From Wuchereria bancrofti (Eukaryota; Nematoda; Chromadorea; Rhabditida; Onchocercidae), in NCBI GenBank assembly GCA_005281725.1, contig SSBO01000010.1, positions 738,461 through 802,460 on the forward strand: 64,000 bases of DNA. The letters run 5' to 3'. Shown piece by piece: positions 12,331-24,630 of the stretch; position 1 is the first letter of the stretch; each line of letters starts with the position of its first letter. Below the pieces are notes generated by a model. It saw only the letters and a program-made list of their open reading frames with translations, searched no databases and was not told the DNA's origin. The translations under genes were made by a program, and so were the position numbers.

Positions 12331-14189
12331 ATGGAAGAGGAAATGGCACCTTGCTTTTCTGGCATAGGGATGGCAAACAAGTAATTCATTAGTAATATTC
12401 AAGTTATTATAAATATCACAGAGTACTTGAATTTGCATATGTAAAGTTTACTTTAGGGGCTTTATTTCAAATCCATTCATTTCTGGATGCCGGCGTAATT
12501 TAATGTCTATATTTTGATGATACTTGGTTGATGATTATAATGGACGGTTTCATTGATGTAAGGTGTGGTGAGTGTTCCGGTATGTTTTTCCTCATTAAGC
12601 TGAATAGTTGTGGATGTTGCTAGGTTTCAATTAGTGCCTTCATTTACATTCCACGTCAAACAGCTACTTATTAGTGATAGATTTTTACGGTTTGGTCAGT
12701 TTAGGGAAACTTTACTGATAATTTATCAGCAGTGAAACTCTCTGTCTGATATTTTGTTTTTGCGCCCGAAGGTTCCATCTTTCGTTCTCTATTATTCAAA
12801 TATTTACCATTGATTATAGAAACTGTTAATAATCACGGTTTTATCGCCAATAATCATTTATGGCATTGTGATCATTTCCACTGCTCACGTTGTAAAGCAA
12901 ATATAACACGTGAGTATTACATAGATAATGGGAACGTTGTTTGCGTTACGTGTATGTTGGTACGACCAATGCCTTGTCATAGTTTGTTTTTGTTTCATTT
13001 GCATAAGTTGTTTCTTAATTATTTTTAAAATGAACTGACTGCTTGTCATTTGCAATGTGATCGCAGATTTGACCATGGATTCCTTCTTACGATTGATGAG
13101 ATTATTTATTGTTGGGAAACATTTGTATTTTCATTTCCATCCCATGTAGAACCTTTCAGATGATACAAAACTAAAAATTGCTAAGGAAAAGTTGAGTTGA
13201 AATAAAGTGAAATCTTGGATTTTCAAGATTATTTGCTTATATTTATTAACTGCAATGATACAATTGCATACAATTAGCGATTGTGCTTCAATACAGATTC
13301 ATAATCCTGTTGTCATACCGGAGTTTTTTAATTTTTAATTAATCCTTTTTGAAATTTATACTTTTTAAAAGAAATATTTTCGGAATTATAAATGTACGTT
13401 TTATTTTAGAATGTGGATCTGCAATACACGAAACATATTTAGAAGCTATGGGATATTGTTGGCATCAGAAATGTTTTCTCTGTTATCGTTGTCAAAAACC
13501 CTTTCCAAGTAATTTTTTCTTTTTTACATCGTACTTCTTTTCCTTGTTAGCAGCTCATCTATCCCACTTTTATTTCTAGTTTACATATATTTTCTTTTCA
13601 AATTGTACGATTTATTTCCATCTAACTTATAAGAAACAGTAGTACAGATGTGTTTCTGAAAAATCTTGAGAAAAAAGTTTTTCTAAATGTGTTTCGTTTG
13701 TTATATATTTATATTCTATCCGTCAAATAATATAGGATTTTTTTCTTTTCGTCGGCGAAAAGTGTCAAAAAGGCTAGGCTAGTTTGGCTAGTTATGAACT
13801 CATTTAAATAATAGCTTATTCTATTTTGAATCTTCAAATTTCGACTTCAGTTTGAGTTTCAGAAGACAGAAGTTAAAATGGCTAAGTGGATATTTTCAGG
13901 AGTACTTAGCCCAGAACTAAGATAACCGGATAGGCGAGTGATATCCGGTTAAATGCACATGATTTTATCACATATTTTTCTTGTTTTTGTTCCTTTTGAA
14001 AATTATTTCAAAAGGAACAAACGATTTTAAATTCTTTCACTTTTAAATTTGAATTCAAAAGTTTGTTTGTTAATGACTTGTTGTAGAAAAATTATTGAAG
14101 GTGCGAAGTACTGGTTGCTAAATGGACATCCGTATGACATTGATTGCTATTGGGGAGCAAGGCTTGATGCGCAGTGTTTTGTAAAATGA
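12331..14189 (+). CDS. Small protein with two LIM domains
   Basis: Exons: 12331-12380 (exon frame open from acceptor TCTCTAG at 12285), 12563-12579, 12820-12981, 13410-13508, 14101-14189; phases close exactly to give 138 residues. LIM1: CGEC, then HLWHCDHFHCSRC, then CVTC. LIM2: PCHKCGSAI, then WHQKCFLCYRC, then a final C at DIDCYW. All eight zinc ligands of each LIM domain are accounted for, and the CHKC pair of LIM2 is completed only by the 12981/13410 splice, which supports that junction. The family scaffolds protein complexes at actin, adhesion or nuclear sites. The second exon is only 17 nt and encodes the CGEC knuckle of LIM1. ATG 12540 could replace the first exon as start (MDGFIDVRCGEC). 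The last acceptor (ATTGAAG at 14100) has a weak tract. The specific ortholog is not recognised. Confidence 0.75.
13923..14021 (+). repeat. Two perfect hairpins in a LIM-gene intron
   Basis: First: a 10-bp stem at 13923-13932 / 13942-13951 with a 9-nt loop (TAACCGGATA arms). Second: a 16-bp stem at 13986-14001 / 14006-14021 with a 4-nt loop. Both lie in the last intron, upstream of the acceptor used at 14100. Confidence 0.8.
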
Positions 14190-15044
14190 AAATATTTATA
14201 GATAAATTAAACTTTAACAGTTCTAAAAATTATAGATGGTAAATCTTAGCATAGACTCATTGCCACTGATAATTATAAGGTTGAACATTTTAATTTTATT
14301 TATCAATGAAATAATGTTCACTGAAATTAGGTTAGAAATTATCATCTTAGCCCAAGTAATTATTTTGATCAATACAGTTTGATCATATGTCATAACACGG
14401 ACTTATGTTGTTTCTAATCTAATATCTGAAAGATTTTAACAATTTTATCTATCAAACTTTTTCATTTAATTAATCCGATTGATGATTGCATAATCATTCT
14501 TTCAAGATTGTATCTTGCAAAAAAGAAACGCTATCAATCAAATAGCGTTAAAATCTGTGGATAGTTTAGTTTCTTGTAAACAAATAATTTTACAATTATG
14601 TAGTATTCATTAGTTTGTTCTTTAAACTACATTAATAATAGTATGGTTCAGAATGAAATCGAAATCTTTTAGCCACGCAGTGAACGTTATTTTAAGTTTT
14701 CCCAGCAGCGTTTAATTTTAATTTTTCAAATATTACAGGAATAAAATGATAGTTCGAAAATTCAAGAAGCGATAAATTTTATTAAATTGTGAATATCAAA
14801 ACATGGCAAATGAGAGGGCTGAGATATTCAAATTGCTTTACAAATTAAATGATCATTGCACTTTCCCTGAAACTCAGCTTATATATTTCAAGTTTTACAA
14901 ATTTAAATTAACTTTTCAAAGCAAACTCAGTCCTGTTATGATTTTTTTTTTTTTGAAACTTTTTCAAAGAACAAGAGATGATTCACACTGTGATTCACAA
15001 TGAGGAAAGATTCATCCTATTGGAAATATGGATTTAAAAAGATA
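14190..15044. other. Gap between convergent LIM and CNRIP1 genes
   Basis: AT-rich sequence holding the 3' ends of the two facing genes. It contains one 8-bp hairpin (AACGCTAT at 14527-14534 pairing with ATAGCGTT at 14542-14549). No coding sequence is supported. Confidence 0.6.
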
Positions 15045-18000
15045 TTATTTCACAATTTCGTCAACCACCATTATATTTCCTTCATTGTCTACGGCACACT
15101 TCCAAATCAGTGCTTCCAGCTTATCACCATAATCTGCATGACTATTATCATTTTGATAGAATTTGGCTTGGATTTTTCGCTGTAATATTCTTCCAGGTCC
15201 CTAGAAATTATCACTTGCTCAACTTATTGATCATTTTTAACTTCTCTAAAACTTTTGTCATAAGTTTTAGAGATGAAAATCTCTTTTTTTTGACAAAAAA
15301 AGTTGAAATCACTGAAATGTTACGATATTTCAGCTAATAAATAATCTAAATTAAAAAGAAATAGATAAATAAATGCCATGTTTGATGAAATAATAATCAT
15401 TCATGTGAATTTATGAATTAGAATTGAATGTATAAATTTGGGCAGTACGGATGAAATAAGCAAAATGCAGCTAATTTCCATTTTAACAATTTTTAAGTGT
15501 TTGCTAGATTTAATACTAAATAGGCAAATGGAAATTAGATTCAGTAATAATTCAAGATGATTTCTTAGCCATAATCGTTTATGCTTAACAAATTTAAATC
15601 TTTTCTATTATTTTGCTTCCTTGCTCCATCTACTCAATAAGCGCTGTAAAAAAAAATTTTTAAGGATGTTAAAAAGATAAAAATGCAAATTACCCACCGA
15701 TAAAAATACTGGCAAAAAATATTTTCAAATGTAACAAAACCTGCAGGCAAACGGTAATATATTCTCGCTTTCCGTTAAGGGTCACATCACTACCGGTTGT
15801 ATTCCATTCCGTACTGTAAATACCGCCACCAATGCTTTCCGGTCGTAACTCTAAATCACTTCCTGATATGTGCAGCACACTAAAAACACAATGTGGCATT
15901 AATGAAAGAAATGCTGAATTTATTGAGTTAACGTTGGGAATGGTTGTGATCGATTTTTTGCTTTAATTACTATTTCGATTTGAAATAAGTAATTATTATG
16001 AATGGATTATTATGATTTTTTTTTTTGGCAAATTCAAATAGTTATGATAAAATTATTTGAACAAAAAGAAACAAAACGAAGCAATATGAAATGAATTATA
16101 GAGATATGAATTGATTAGTCACATAAGGTTTTCAAAATTTCCAATTTTATCATTTTTATAAAACTTTCAGTTCTTAATAATTAAACTTCCCCCTTTTTTT
16201 CACTTTTTTTTGGATGAAATTTTTTCACCAAAAATATTTTTTAAAAAATTGCATGCTCTATTTTTTGTCAAACATTTTGAAATTTTAAATTGATAACTTT
16301 TGAAGGATTAGATAAATTTAAGGGACAATTCTTAAAGTAATTGCTTTGTTAGATATCAACTTGAAGACATTCATCATTGTTTGGTTTTTTGTTTTTTTTT
16401 TTCAAGAGTGCTGTTCAATTTATGAAATAAGGCTAGTTAAAAAGTGCTAGTTTAATGCATGCATCTGATTATTTTATTGTCATATTTCATTTATTCTCTG
16501 TATGACTCATTTCTTAAATTTATCCTATGCTTAAAATTTACTACTTTAAAATTTCTTTTCAAAAATTGATAAGCAAAAAATAAAACATATAATTCTTTAA
16601 AAATTATTCCTGGGAGAAACTTTTTATTTTTAGAAAACTACTCGGAAGAAAGAAAGAGAAAAATTAGATTAAAATTAGTTTAATATGTAAGAATTAGAAA
16701 TGCAACAGTTTGCTGAAGAAAAGAACTCCGAAAGAAAAAAAAAGGACTAAAATAGACAAAAAAAAAAAATTGACAAAAAAAAAAAACGAAAAAAAAAATA
16801 GACAAAAAAAAAAAAAAATAAAAAAAAAAAAAACGAAAAACATTACTGAAATTCAGTGGCTGGCTTAGTTGTAACGGTAATTTTATAAATAACTTCCGAA
16901 CGAAATTTGTATGTTCGAAGATGTACGTTTGATTTCACGTCTCGTTCATCCGTTTTTCTAAATCTTTCACCGTCTACTTTGAACGTTATTGGCTCACCAG
17001 TATCATATTTCCTGAAAGTTAACAATTGCTATCATATCATATGTCTCGAAAATTAAATTGTCGAATTCTGCAGTCTCTCCGGTTTCTGTTCTCTTTTTAC
17101 AAATCTGTGTGAAAAGCACAACTTATGATAACTTTTCACATTTTGGAAATTTGAAATAAATAAGAGATTTTTCAAAAAAAATATTTTTCAAATTATTTTT
17201 GAAGAAAAAATCTGAGAGGCAAATTTTAGCTTAATCCAATGGAATTAAATATGTTCTATATCTTTCGAATTTCTTTTTTCTTTTCCGACTAAATTTCAAC
17301 CTGAAAACTTCCATTTTTATTATTCGCATTACAATTTCATTTTCATGTAACATTACCTTTTTTATAGCAAAATTCAAATTATAATTCTTTTTCGCAATTC
17401 TGTAAGCCGTGCAAATAAACTTTTCTTTTATCTTTAACTTTAACTTTTTTAAAATTTTTCTTTTAACAAAACTAGTAGGTTGTCTGTTTAGTACTAGTAG
17501 GTTGTCTTTTAACAAATGTGTTGTCTGTAAAAGCTATTAAATTAAACATTTAAAATATCAGATGATCTGATTTGGGAAGTTTTTGAAATTTCAGCTAGTA
17601 ATTTCAACTATAAGTTATAGTCTTTTTTTTTGGAATAAATTTTTTTTAAATAACGTTAGGGTATAGTTTCGAATTTTTGCGAAAGTTTAGTTGAACTGAA
17701 AAATGGGAAATATATTTTTAGTTCTAAGTCAAATGAACTTGAAATGAATTTAAATTATCAATAGAAAAAAATCAAAGCAACGAAAGATTGATTGTTGTAT
17801 TGCGAATGCAAAATTAAAAAGTTTTGAACTTCCCAAGACTAAGCAATAAATTCAAACTAATCTCTGCTCGTTGACCAGCTGATCAGCTGATCCTAACCCC
17901 AATCTGTTTAGAAAACTAATGACATTATGAATCTTTGTTGAACTTCGTCTGAAAACCAGTGTAGTTCAACAAATTTATTTATTTAGAAAAGTATGACAAA

Positions 18001-18675
18001 TAAGTAAAAGATTAAAATCAAAAATTAAATTCAGAAGAATAAAATTTGCAAAAATTTAAAAGGATTGAATATAAGAAAATGATCAAAAGCGTTCCTTTTA
18101 TTATATTAAAAATAAAATGGGTTGAGTCATCATCAAAGAGCATTAATAACTGAATTAGAGAACTGAAAAGTAAACGTAAATATGATTGGCCAAAAGTTGG
18201 GTTTCACATTATTTGATAAAATTAATTAATTAATGAAATTATGAATTTAATGAAGTCTTGAAATAGAATAAAAGTTTGTAAAACAAATTGTTCTCGTCGG
18301 ATAACTGTAATTCATGTAATAACTTAGAGCACTAATTAATTACTAAAATTAATGAATTTTGCTCGCTAACTGTTTTATAGCAATTTTCATATAGACCAAA
18401 AAATTTCATTATAATTGAAAGATTGGGAAAATTATAAACACCAAATAGAGAATTTTTAAGTTTTTAGTTTGAATCAAATTAATTAAATTCTAAAAAAGAA
18501 AAAAAAATGGCTGTTAAGTTGAAATTTCGAAATAAAAAAAAAGGAGGGAGAGAATAAGGAAATGAGATTTAAAATAGGTGTGAATTTTTACATACCTAAT
18601 ACTAAACTGTAATTCGAAACCGGTTGTTGATGATGTTGGAAAATTAGCTGTTTTGCTGTTTTTATCTTCTGGCAT
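15045..18675 (-). CDS. CNRIP1-like protein (cannabinoid receptor-interacting protein 1 homolog)
   Basis: Minus-strand exons: 18596-18675, 16847-17011, 15741-15879, 15045-15200; 540 nt, 179 residues, phases 2, 2, 0 and stop. A TTTCAG acceptor at 18696-18701 sits 20 nt before the ATG, so a leader acceptor is likely. Order of recognisable pieces: FELQFSIRKYDTGEPITFK-VDGERF near the N-terminus, then SEVIYKITVTTKPATEF, then VLHISGSDLELRP, GGGIYSTEWNTTG and GKREYITVCLQ, then KIQAKFYQND and ALIWKCAVDNEG at the end. This matches CNRIP1 along its length (human protein 164 residues): the VDGxRF strand, the xYKxxVxxKP strand, the Y-T-Wxx-TxG turn and the KFY motif. In vertebrates CNRIP1 is a cytosolic beta-sandwich protein that binds the CB1 receptor tail. 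The role in nematodes, which lack a classical CB1, is open. Confidence 0.8.
15243..15274 (-). repeat. 12-bp perfect hairpin in a CNRIP1 intron
   Basis: Arms 15243-15254 and 15262-15273 (TCTCTAAAACTT and its reverse complement) with a 7-nt loop, 43 nt inside the last intron from its acceptor. Confidence 0.7.
16738..16836. repeat. A-rich low-complexity tract
   Basis: Repeated GAC-A(8-14) and ATA-A(n) units next to CNRIP1 exon 2, on the intron side. Probably slippage-prone simple sequence. Confidence 0.8.
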
Positions 18676-19047
18676 TGAAAAAGAAGTAACCAAATCTGAA
18701 AGCTAATAATTTTATTGCTTAAATGAGTTGGTACAATTAATAAGCTACAACAATCGATATTAGCTATTGCTAACAGTAAATGATATGATAAAGGCTAAGT
18801 GATAATGATATGAAGAAATCAGTGAAAAGGAGAAAATAAATGCATAATGAGTGTTTGTAGAGATATATACGAGCTGTTCCGATTCTTAATTTTGCTGCTC
18901 CGCCACTAAAGTTAGCAACGGACCTTCCAGTTCCGCTGTGGAAGGTGTGTGCCTGACTGATACTGAGTGAAGGACAGGACTGAATGTCTCTGCTTAGCAA
19001 AGCATCGATTTCTCCTTTTACCCTAAGATCTAGGCCTAGTAGAGCTT

Positions 19048-19115
19048 AGTGTGCATGTGTCTGTCTGTGTGTGTATGTGTATGTGTGCATGTGTCTGTCT
19101 GTGTGTGTATGTACA
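19048..19115. repeat. Duplicated (TG)n-rich unit
   Basis: Two copies of a ~30-nt unit (GTGCATGTGTCTGTCTGTGT then GTGTATGT), back to back. Confidence 0.75.
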
Positions 19116-19164
19116 GGTGTAGAGTAGAAAAACGTATACGTATGAATATAAATATACATATACA

Positions 19165-19290
19165 AATGATTGTTATGTTCAGGCCTATCCAAAGTGATTG
19201 TTGTGTTCAGGTCTACCATCCGGAATGATTGTTGTGTTCATAAATGGGCCTACCATCCGGAATGATTGTTATGCTCATAAATAAATCTAG
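19165..19290. repeat. Imperfect minisatellite, ~33-37-nt period
   Basis: Units share the core GATTGTTGTGTTCA followed by CCTACCATCCGGAAT. About three and a half diverged copies. Confidence 0.7.
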
Positions 19291-22200
19291 CATATCATCC
19301 GATTATATTGTTAAGCTTTTAATTAGAAAGAAAAAAGAAGAACAAACAGGCCAATTTTTTTACAAACAAATAAATAACGACAAAAAAATAGCTTACAACA
19401 AATATATGAGAAAATACCTTATCATTTGATAAATATTAAGGATGATAAGACAGTGCCATTAGAATGCTGGTAGTGATGGAAACAAGAATAATTCATAAAT
19501 AATGCAAAGTAAAATTTGTTAAAGCCACTCAACATATTTTATAGTATAAAGAAAAAAAAAGTTTTGGGAAAAAAGAAAGATGGAAATGCTAGAAATTATA
19601 ATGAAATGAATTGTTCTTTTTTTGTAGCTTTCGTCTTTTTTTTTTTTGCTTTTTTCGCTACTTTGAAAATTAAATTTTGCCTATTATTCGATTCATTTTT
19701 TTCTGGAAGGAGAAAAGGGGAAAAAGAAAAGAAGAAAAAGTTTTTTTAGAAAAATAATTGTGATTAGCTTTTCGTTATTCATATGAAATTAAAATTTGGT
19801 TAATTTTTATAAGATATGACAGTAGTGATGTCAAATTTTTGGAAACACTTTGAGGATTAATGACTTGGAAGATGACAATCATAACATATTGTAAATGATG
19901 AAAATAATTGGAACAACTAAAGTAAGCAATTATTTTTAGGATTGATAAAGGCAAATAAAAAGAGCCTAGCTAACTAATATCGAATTATTAACATCCACTT
20001 CTTTTGTCTCAAATAGCTTTCAATAAAGAATATTGGTTTCCTAAATTAAAATAAATAAATAAGAATGAAAAGTAACAGATAGCAATTTTACTCCTTCTAG
20101 TAGCTTTACCAGATGATAATTTGAAATTTCATTCAAATTTTGCTTTAATACTTGAAGCATTCTGAATATTAACGATAGCATAAATAATAAGTAAGGAATA
20201 AATTGTTTAATTTAAGCATTCACATATACTTTAGTTTTTTAAGTAGCAATTAAGAATAGTGCATGCAATTAAAAGAATTTTATTTTAATGCATAAAGAAC
20301 CTCAAAGCTTGATACACTTCAATGAAATGAATGCTTTTTATAAATTTTGTGTAAACAACTGTGTGCGTGTTTTTTTTTTGTGATATTTTCACGAAAAAAA
20401 TAACACTTCAATTCAACTAACAAAGCGTAATAAAACAAAAGGCAGTGAAACATTTTAACAGCTATAATATTAATTAATTCATAAACTAATTATTCTTGTC
20501 AAACAAATAACACAATGACATTTCATGAAGAAATGATTACTCCTTTTTTTATCACTTCAAAAATGAATGAAATTAAATCAAATGAAAAATAAAATAATTC
20601 AAAGCTTTCTCAATCTAACATTCAACAGAAATTCCTTTCACTTATTGCTATTTACAAACTTTTTGCAACGATATGAAATTAATTCAATTGGATATATTTG
20701 ATGAGAACAACCAAAAGTGCATTAAGAAGACATTTTGGCCTTATTTATCTGTCTACTCTTTTCAGTCTATTCTTCTTTCTTTTTGATCTTAAAAATGTTT
20801 GATCTTATTTGGTGCCAAATTCAAAATGCAATGCTAGCGAATATAATATTTACTTAAAATATTTTTGTCTTTACATCTCAAATTATATAAACTAAAAAAA
20901 ATGTTAAAATCTAAGACGTAAAAACTAATGAATGTAAATTTTAATGTGTGCGTTTTTATTAATTACGGAAATGATTGTCTGTTAGGGAATAGGGAATCTG
21001 AAAATTTTAGAAATTTGAAATAGTGATGAAAGTATAAATAGATTCATTCATAGATTATATGTTACATCCATAAAAATCAAATGAATGAAGCAATTTTGGT
21101 GAAATTTCTTGCAATGACTCTAATTAAAGTGCTATGATAGCTTAGTTTAATGACTGGAATAAATGAATGATATTCATATTTCTTTTTACATTATTCCTTA
21201 AAAATAGCATTTACATTTTTTTTTCCAAATATTTAATTTCCGGATCGCTTTTTGTCAAAATAAAATTTATCCCTTGATTGTTATCAAAATAGATGCAAAT
21301 AAATTGTCCTACAAATATTTTGTGTTTTCTTACTCTACAAAAATACATCCTAACGAAAAGATAGAAAAGAAGTGGTAAAAATATTGGCGGAATATTTCAA
21401 ATCTCTCTGAGAAAACTTATAAAATGAAATTTCATAAATAGATTAGAGAATAATTCAATCTATTAGCTTCCGAAAAGAATTCTGCCAATTTTTTGATTTT
21501 AACTTCTTTCTACGTCACTGATTACCGATTATTATTCAACTGGTAGACATACATCTATTTGAAGTAAGAAAACATTTTTTTTAAAAAAAGCAAACTTTTT
21601 TATAATTTTTGTTGTAAATATTTGATGAAATCAATGTTGCAAATTCTTTTCTGTTACTGTCCACTTATAATCCACTTCTGATCAAGTCTGAATCATAAGT
21701 GAGAGAGATTTATACACAAATTGTTGTATCATTTAGTTCAGTTATTTCTTTCTTCTTGGCCAAATATCTCCGATGCATTACTTAGTTGCCTGATGGACAT
21801 TTTAGCATTCAGTCTTTTTTGGCCAACAATCTCTGGCTACTTTCATGACATATTTGATCATAAGTAGTGTCATTTCCTGCCGAATTGGCTGAACTTCACA
21901 CTCACTCACTCTTCAAGAGGAAATTATTATTTAGGTTGTCTTTTTGTTTCTAATGATATTTCCGCAATGAAAATTAGTCAAAACTGACCGTAAACATCGA
22001 GCAGCGTTGCACACGTACGTGTAATCTGTAAATTGAATGATAATCGGTAAACCGATTACGTCATATAGGAAAAACATACCGATTTTATTTTATCATGTCA
22101 ACGGTAAATTTATTATTATGTAAAAAGAGATGCATAGATTGCCTTAAATAATTATTGTTTTATTGATTGCATTGAAGAAAAACTACAAAGTCCTTTTCCG

Positions 22201-23972
22201 ATGAATGTAAGTCGGAAATATGCTATTTCTGCCGGATTCTTTGTCACTAATATTCTTCATTCCTTCTTTCAAAAAAGTACAAAAAGATTGAAAGCTATTT
22301 TAATCCAACGTAAAAAGTTTTCCATTCGTTGCTAATTTCCATCAACGTAACGAAACTTTATGCTATGGCATAAGAAACACTAGAATCCATGATGATTAGA
22401 CATTATCATATTTGAACTCAATTATCAGAACCAAAGAGAGATTTGAATTTAAATTAAGTTTAAATTGATCATCAGAACTAATTAAAGAGTACTTTTCATG
22501 ATCATTCGTGGCGGAAATGGCACAAATGAACCGCTACTTTTGCAATGATGTCAATGTTTGCTATGAGATATTTTCAGTAATGTTTCAGGCACGATTTATC
22601 TATTCAGTTTCTTTATTTCTAATCTGTTTCATTAATTTTCTGCACTATCCAATTTTTATGGCCAATATTAATCAGCCATGAAATCGATGTAAGTCACGAA
22701 TAGACAAGCCAAGAAGAATAGCCAAGAACCTAGCAAAAAAAAAATTCCCATTACGTTAACAATCGTTTTGTTTTTTTTATTGGTCTTGTGCAAACGCAAA
22801 ATGTATGTCAAATGTATGTAGTTCTTACTTAAAACAAATTTTATTAATAAATAATTTTAATCAGTAACTGAGGTATTATTAACTGCGACATGAAATTTCA
22901 AATTATTTTTTAACGAGAATAATAAAACAAAAAGTTTTCGAATAAAAAATTATAAATAATATAAAAATATTGAATTATAAATAATATAAAAAATTGAATC
23001 CAAATGTGAACAATAGAAGAAAACCATAAAATGAAGCATTTTTTGGTGAAATGCTAAATTACTTGCAAGATGCCACGTCACTTATATTTGCAACATTTGT
23101 TCCATGCAATCCGCATTGCTCGTTTCTTTTCAAATCATTTTGTAATAATCATTTAACAATGAATGAATTAATTTCTTACTTTTCCTAATGCCTTCCTTCT
23201 GCTTCGTCTTCCATCAAACTGCAAATTATAATCCCATCGATGGCATTTTTCTTGCAGTTAGTTATTATCACTTCCCTAAGCATTTATCAAAATGATTTAT
23301 CATTTTGTTCTATCATTTGTCAGTATATTTTATCATCTTTCGAGCAAATCAATGGACAATTGAATGATTAGCATGTATAAATGATAGGCAAGTTTTGATG
23401 AATTAAATTTTTCATAACATTCAGTTTTTGTTCGTTTTCTGGAAGATTTAATTTTATTATTTCAAATAATAACTAACCATTTAAGCAAATGTTATTTGTA
23501 TCATTCAAAAGAAAAAAAATATTTTGATTATTTTGATGCGTTAAAAAAAATTACTTTGATGAGAAAGAAATCATTTATACAAATTGATCATCAAGATATC
23601 AAATAAATTTTTTGCAGTTAGTTGCTTATCATACTCATTCCACTTATATACTTCAATCCAATTGAAAAAATCAAATTAATTAAATATTAAATTAATTAAT
23701 ATTAATGCTAAATTTCCTATTCTTCCATTTCAATACAACTAATACTTCGTGGATTTCGAAACATCCTACTGATTGTGATAACCGCAATTCCATCAGCAAT
23801 TTATAAATATTCGCTGCATGTAATTTTCATTTAAAATCTGTTAGTACTGTTTATAACTGTGATATTCGGTAATCGTGGTGCATTGGTAGCACATTCCACT
23901 TCAGGTTAACTTCAACTTCACGTTAAAGACAAGCAGTATTCTTTATCAGTGTAATCAGGTTAATTAATATAC

Positions 23973-24069
23973 CGCTTTCGTGGATCACTAATGTGTTTAA
24001 GTCTGTCGCTGGAAAGCGAGGAGAAGCTGTAAATGAATGATCTCTTTGTTCATAAATTGACCTCGCTTT
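23973..24069. other. Region with two mutually exclusive perfect stems
   Basis: CGCTTTC (23973-23979) can pair with GAAAGCG (24012-24018). AAAGCGAGG (24013-24021) can instead pair with CCTCGCTTT (24061-24069). The middle segment is shared, so only one stem can form. Local composition is more GC-rich than the flanks. It may be a non-coding RNA gene or chance; no family was recognised. Confidence 0.35.
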
Positions 24070-24560
24070 ACACACATTATACTGTATGAGATATGTGAGA
24101 ATTAAATGCATGTAACAGATATTGTAACAAAGAAATATCTATCCTTAAACAAATTCCCTTTATTCCCAAATTCACATTTATCCAACACCATCTCTTAATT
24201 GCAATTAATCATTTTTTTTAATCGTCCATTTATAGTGCGGTTGGGGTTTCAGCTCTCTTGTAATGTTCAGCGTTCTATAACTGTGTAGCATCCGTGCGAT
24301 ATGTATAATGCGTTATCATGATGTTGATTAGTTCTATGTTAAATAAAGGTTTAATTACCCAAGTTTGAGGTGTCTACAATCAAAGAAACAGAAAGAACAG
24401 TCAAATTTTGTCACAGTTCTAGAAAATCGACGACAAAGTCAATGTCGAAGTTCATTAAATTTACCTCTTTTTCAGATTCTAATCAACGCATTCAAGTCAA
24501 CTTCGTAGTTCATTAAAAAATTTGACTTCAAATTCGTTTCAGTTTTTCATATCTCACATT

Positions 24561-24630
24561 ATCTCACAGTATGCGATCTTATCTAATAATTTCATATCTC
24601 ACAGTATGCGATCTTATCTAATAATTTTTC
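24561..24630. repeat. 35-bp tandem duplication
   Basis: ATCTCACAGTATGCGATCTT and the following bases recur exactly 35 nt later (copies start at 24561 and 24596). A recent two-copy duplication in non-coding DNA. Confidence 0.85.

Noticed and set aside
13297..13321. Possible LIM-gene exon reading IHNPVVIPE
   Set aside because: It has no GT donor. The splice 12981|13410 gives the required CHKC zinc pair directly.
16741..16836. A-rich tract as a retroposed poly-A tail
   Set aside because: No processed gene copy or target-site duplication beside it; it is interrupted simple sequence.
23868..23905. tRNA-like GTGGTGCATTGGTAGCAC
   Set aside because: It resembles a D-arm, but no matching acceptor stem, anticodon stem or TTC arm follows, so I do not call a tRNA.
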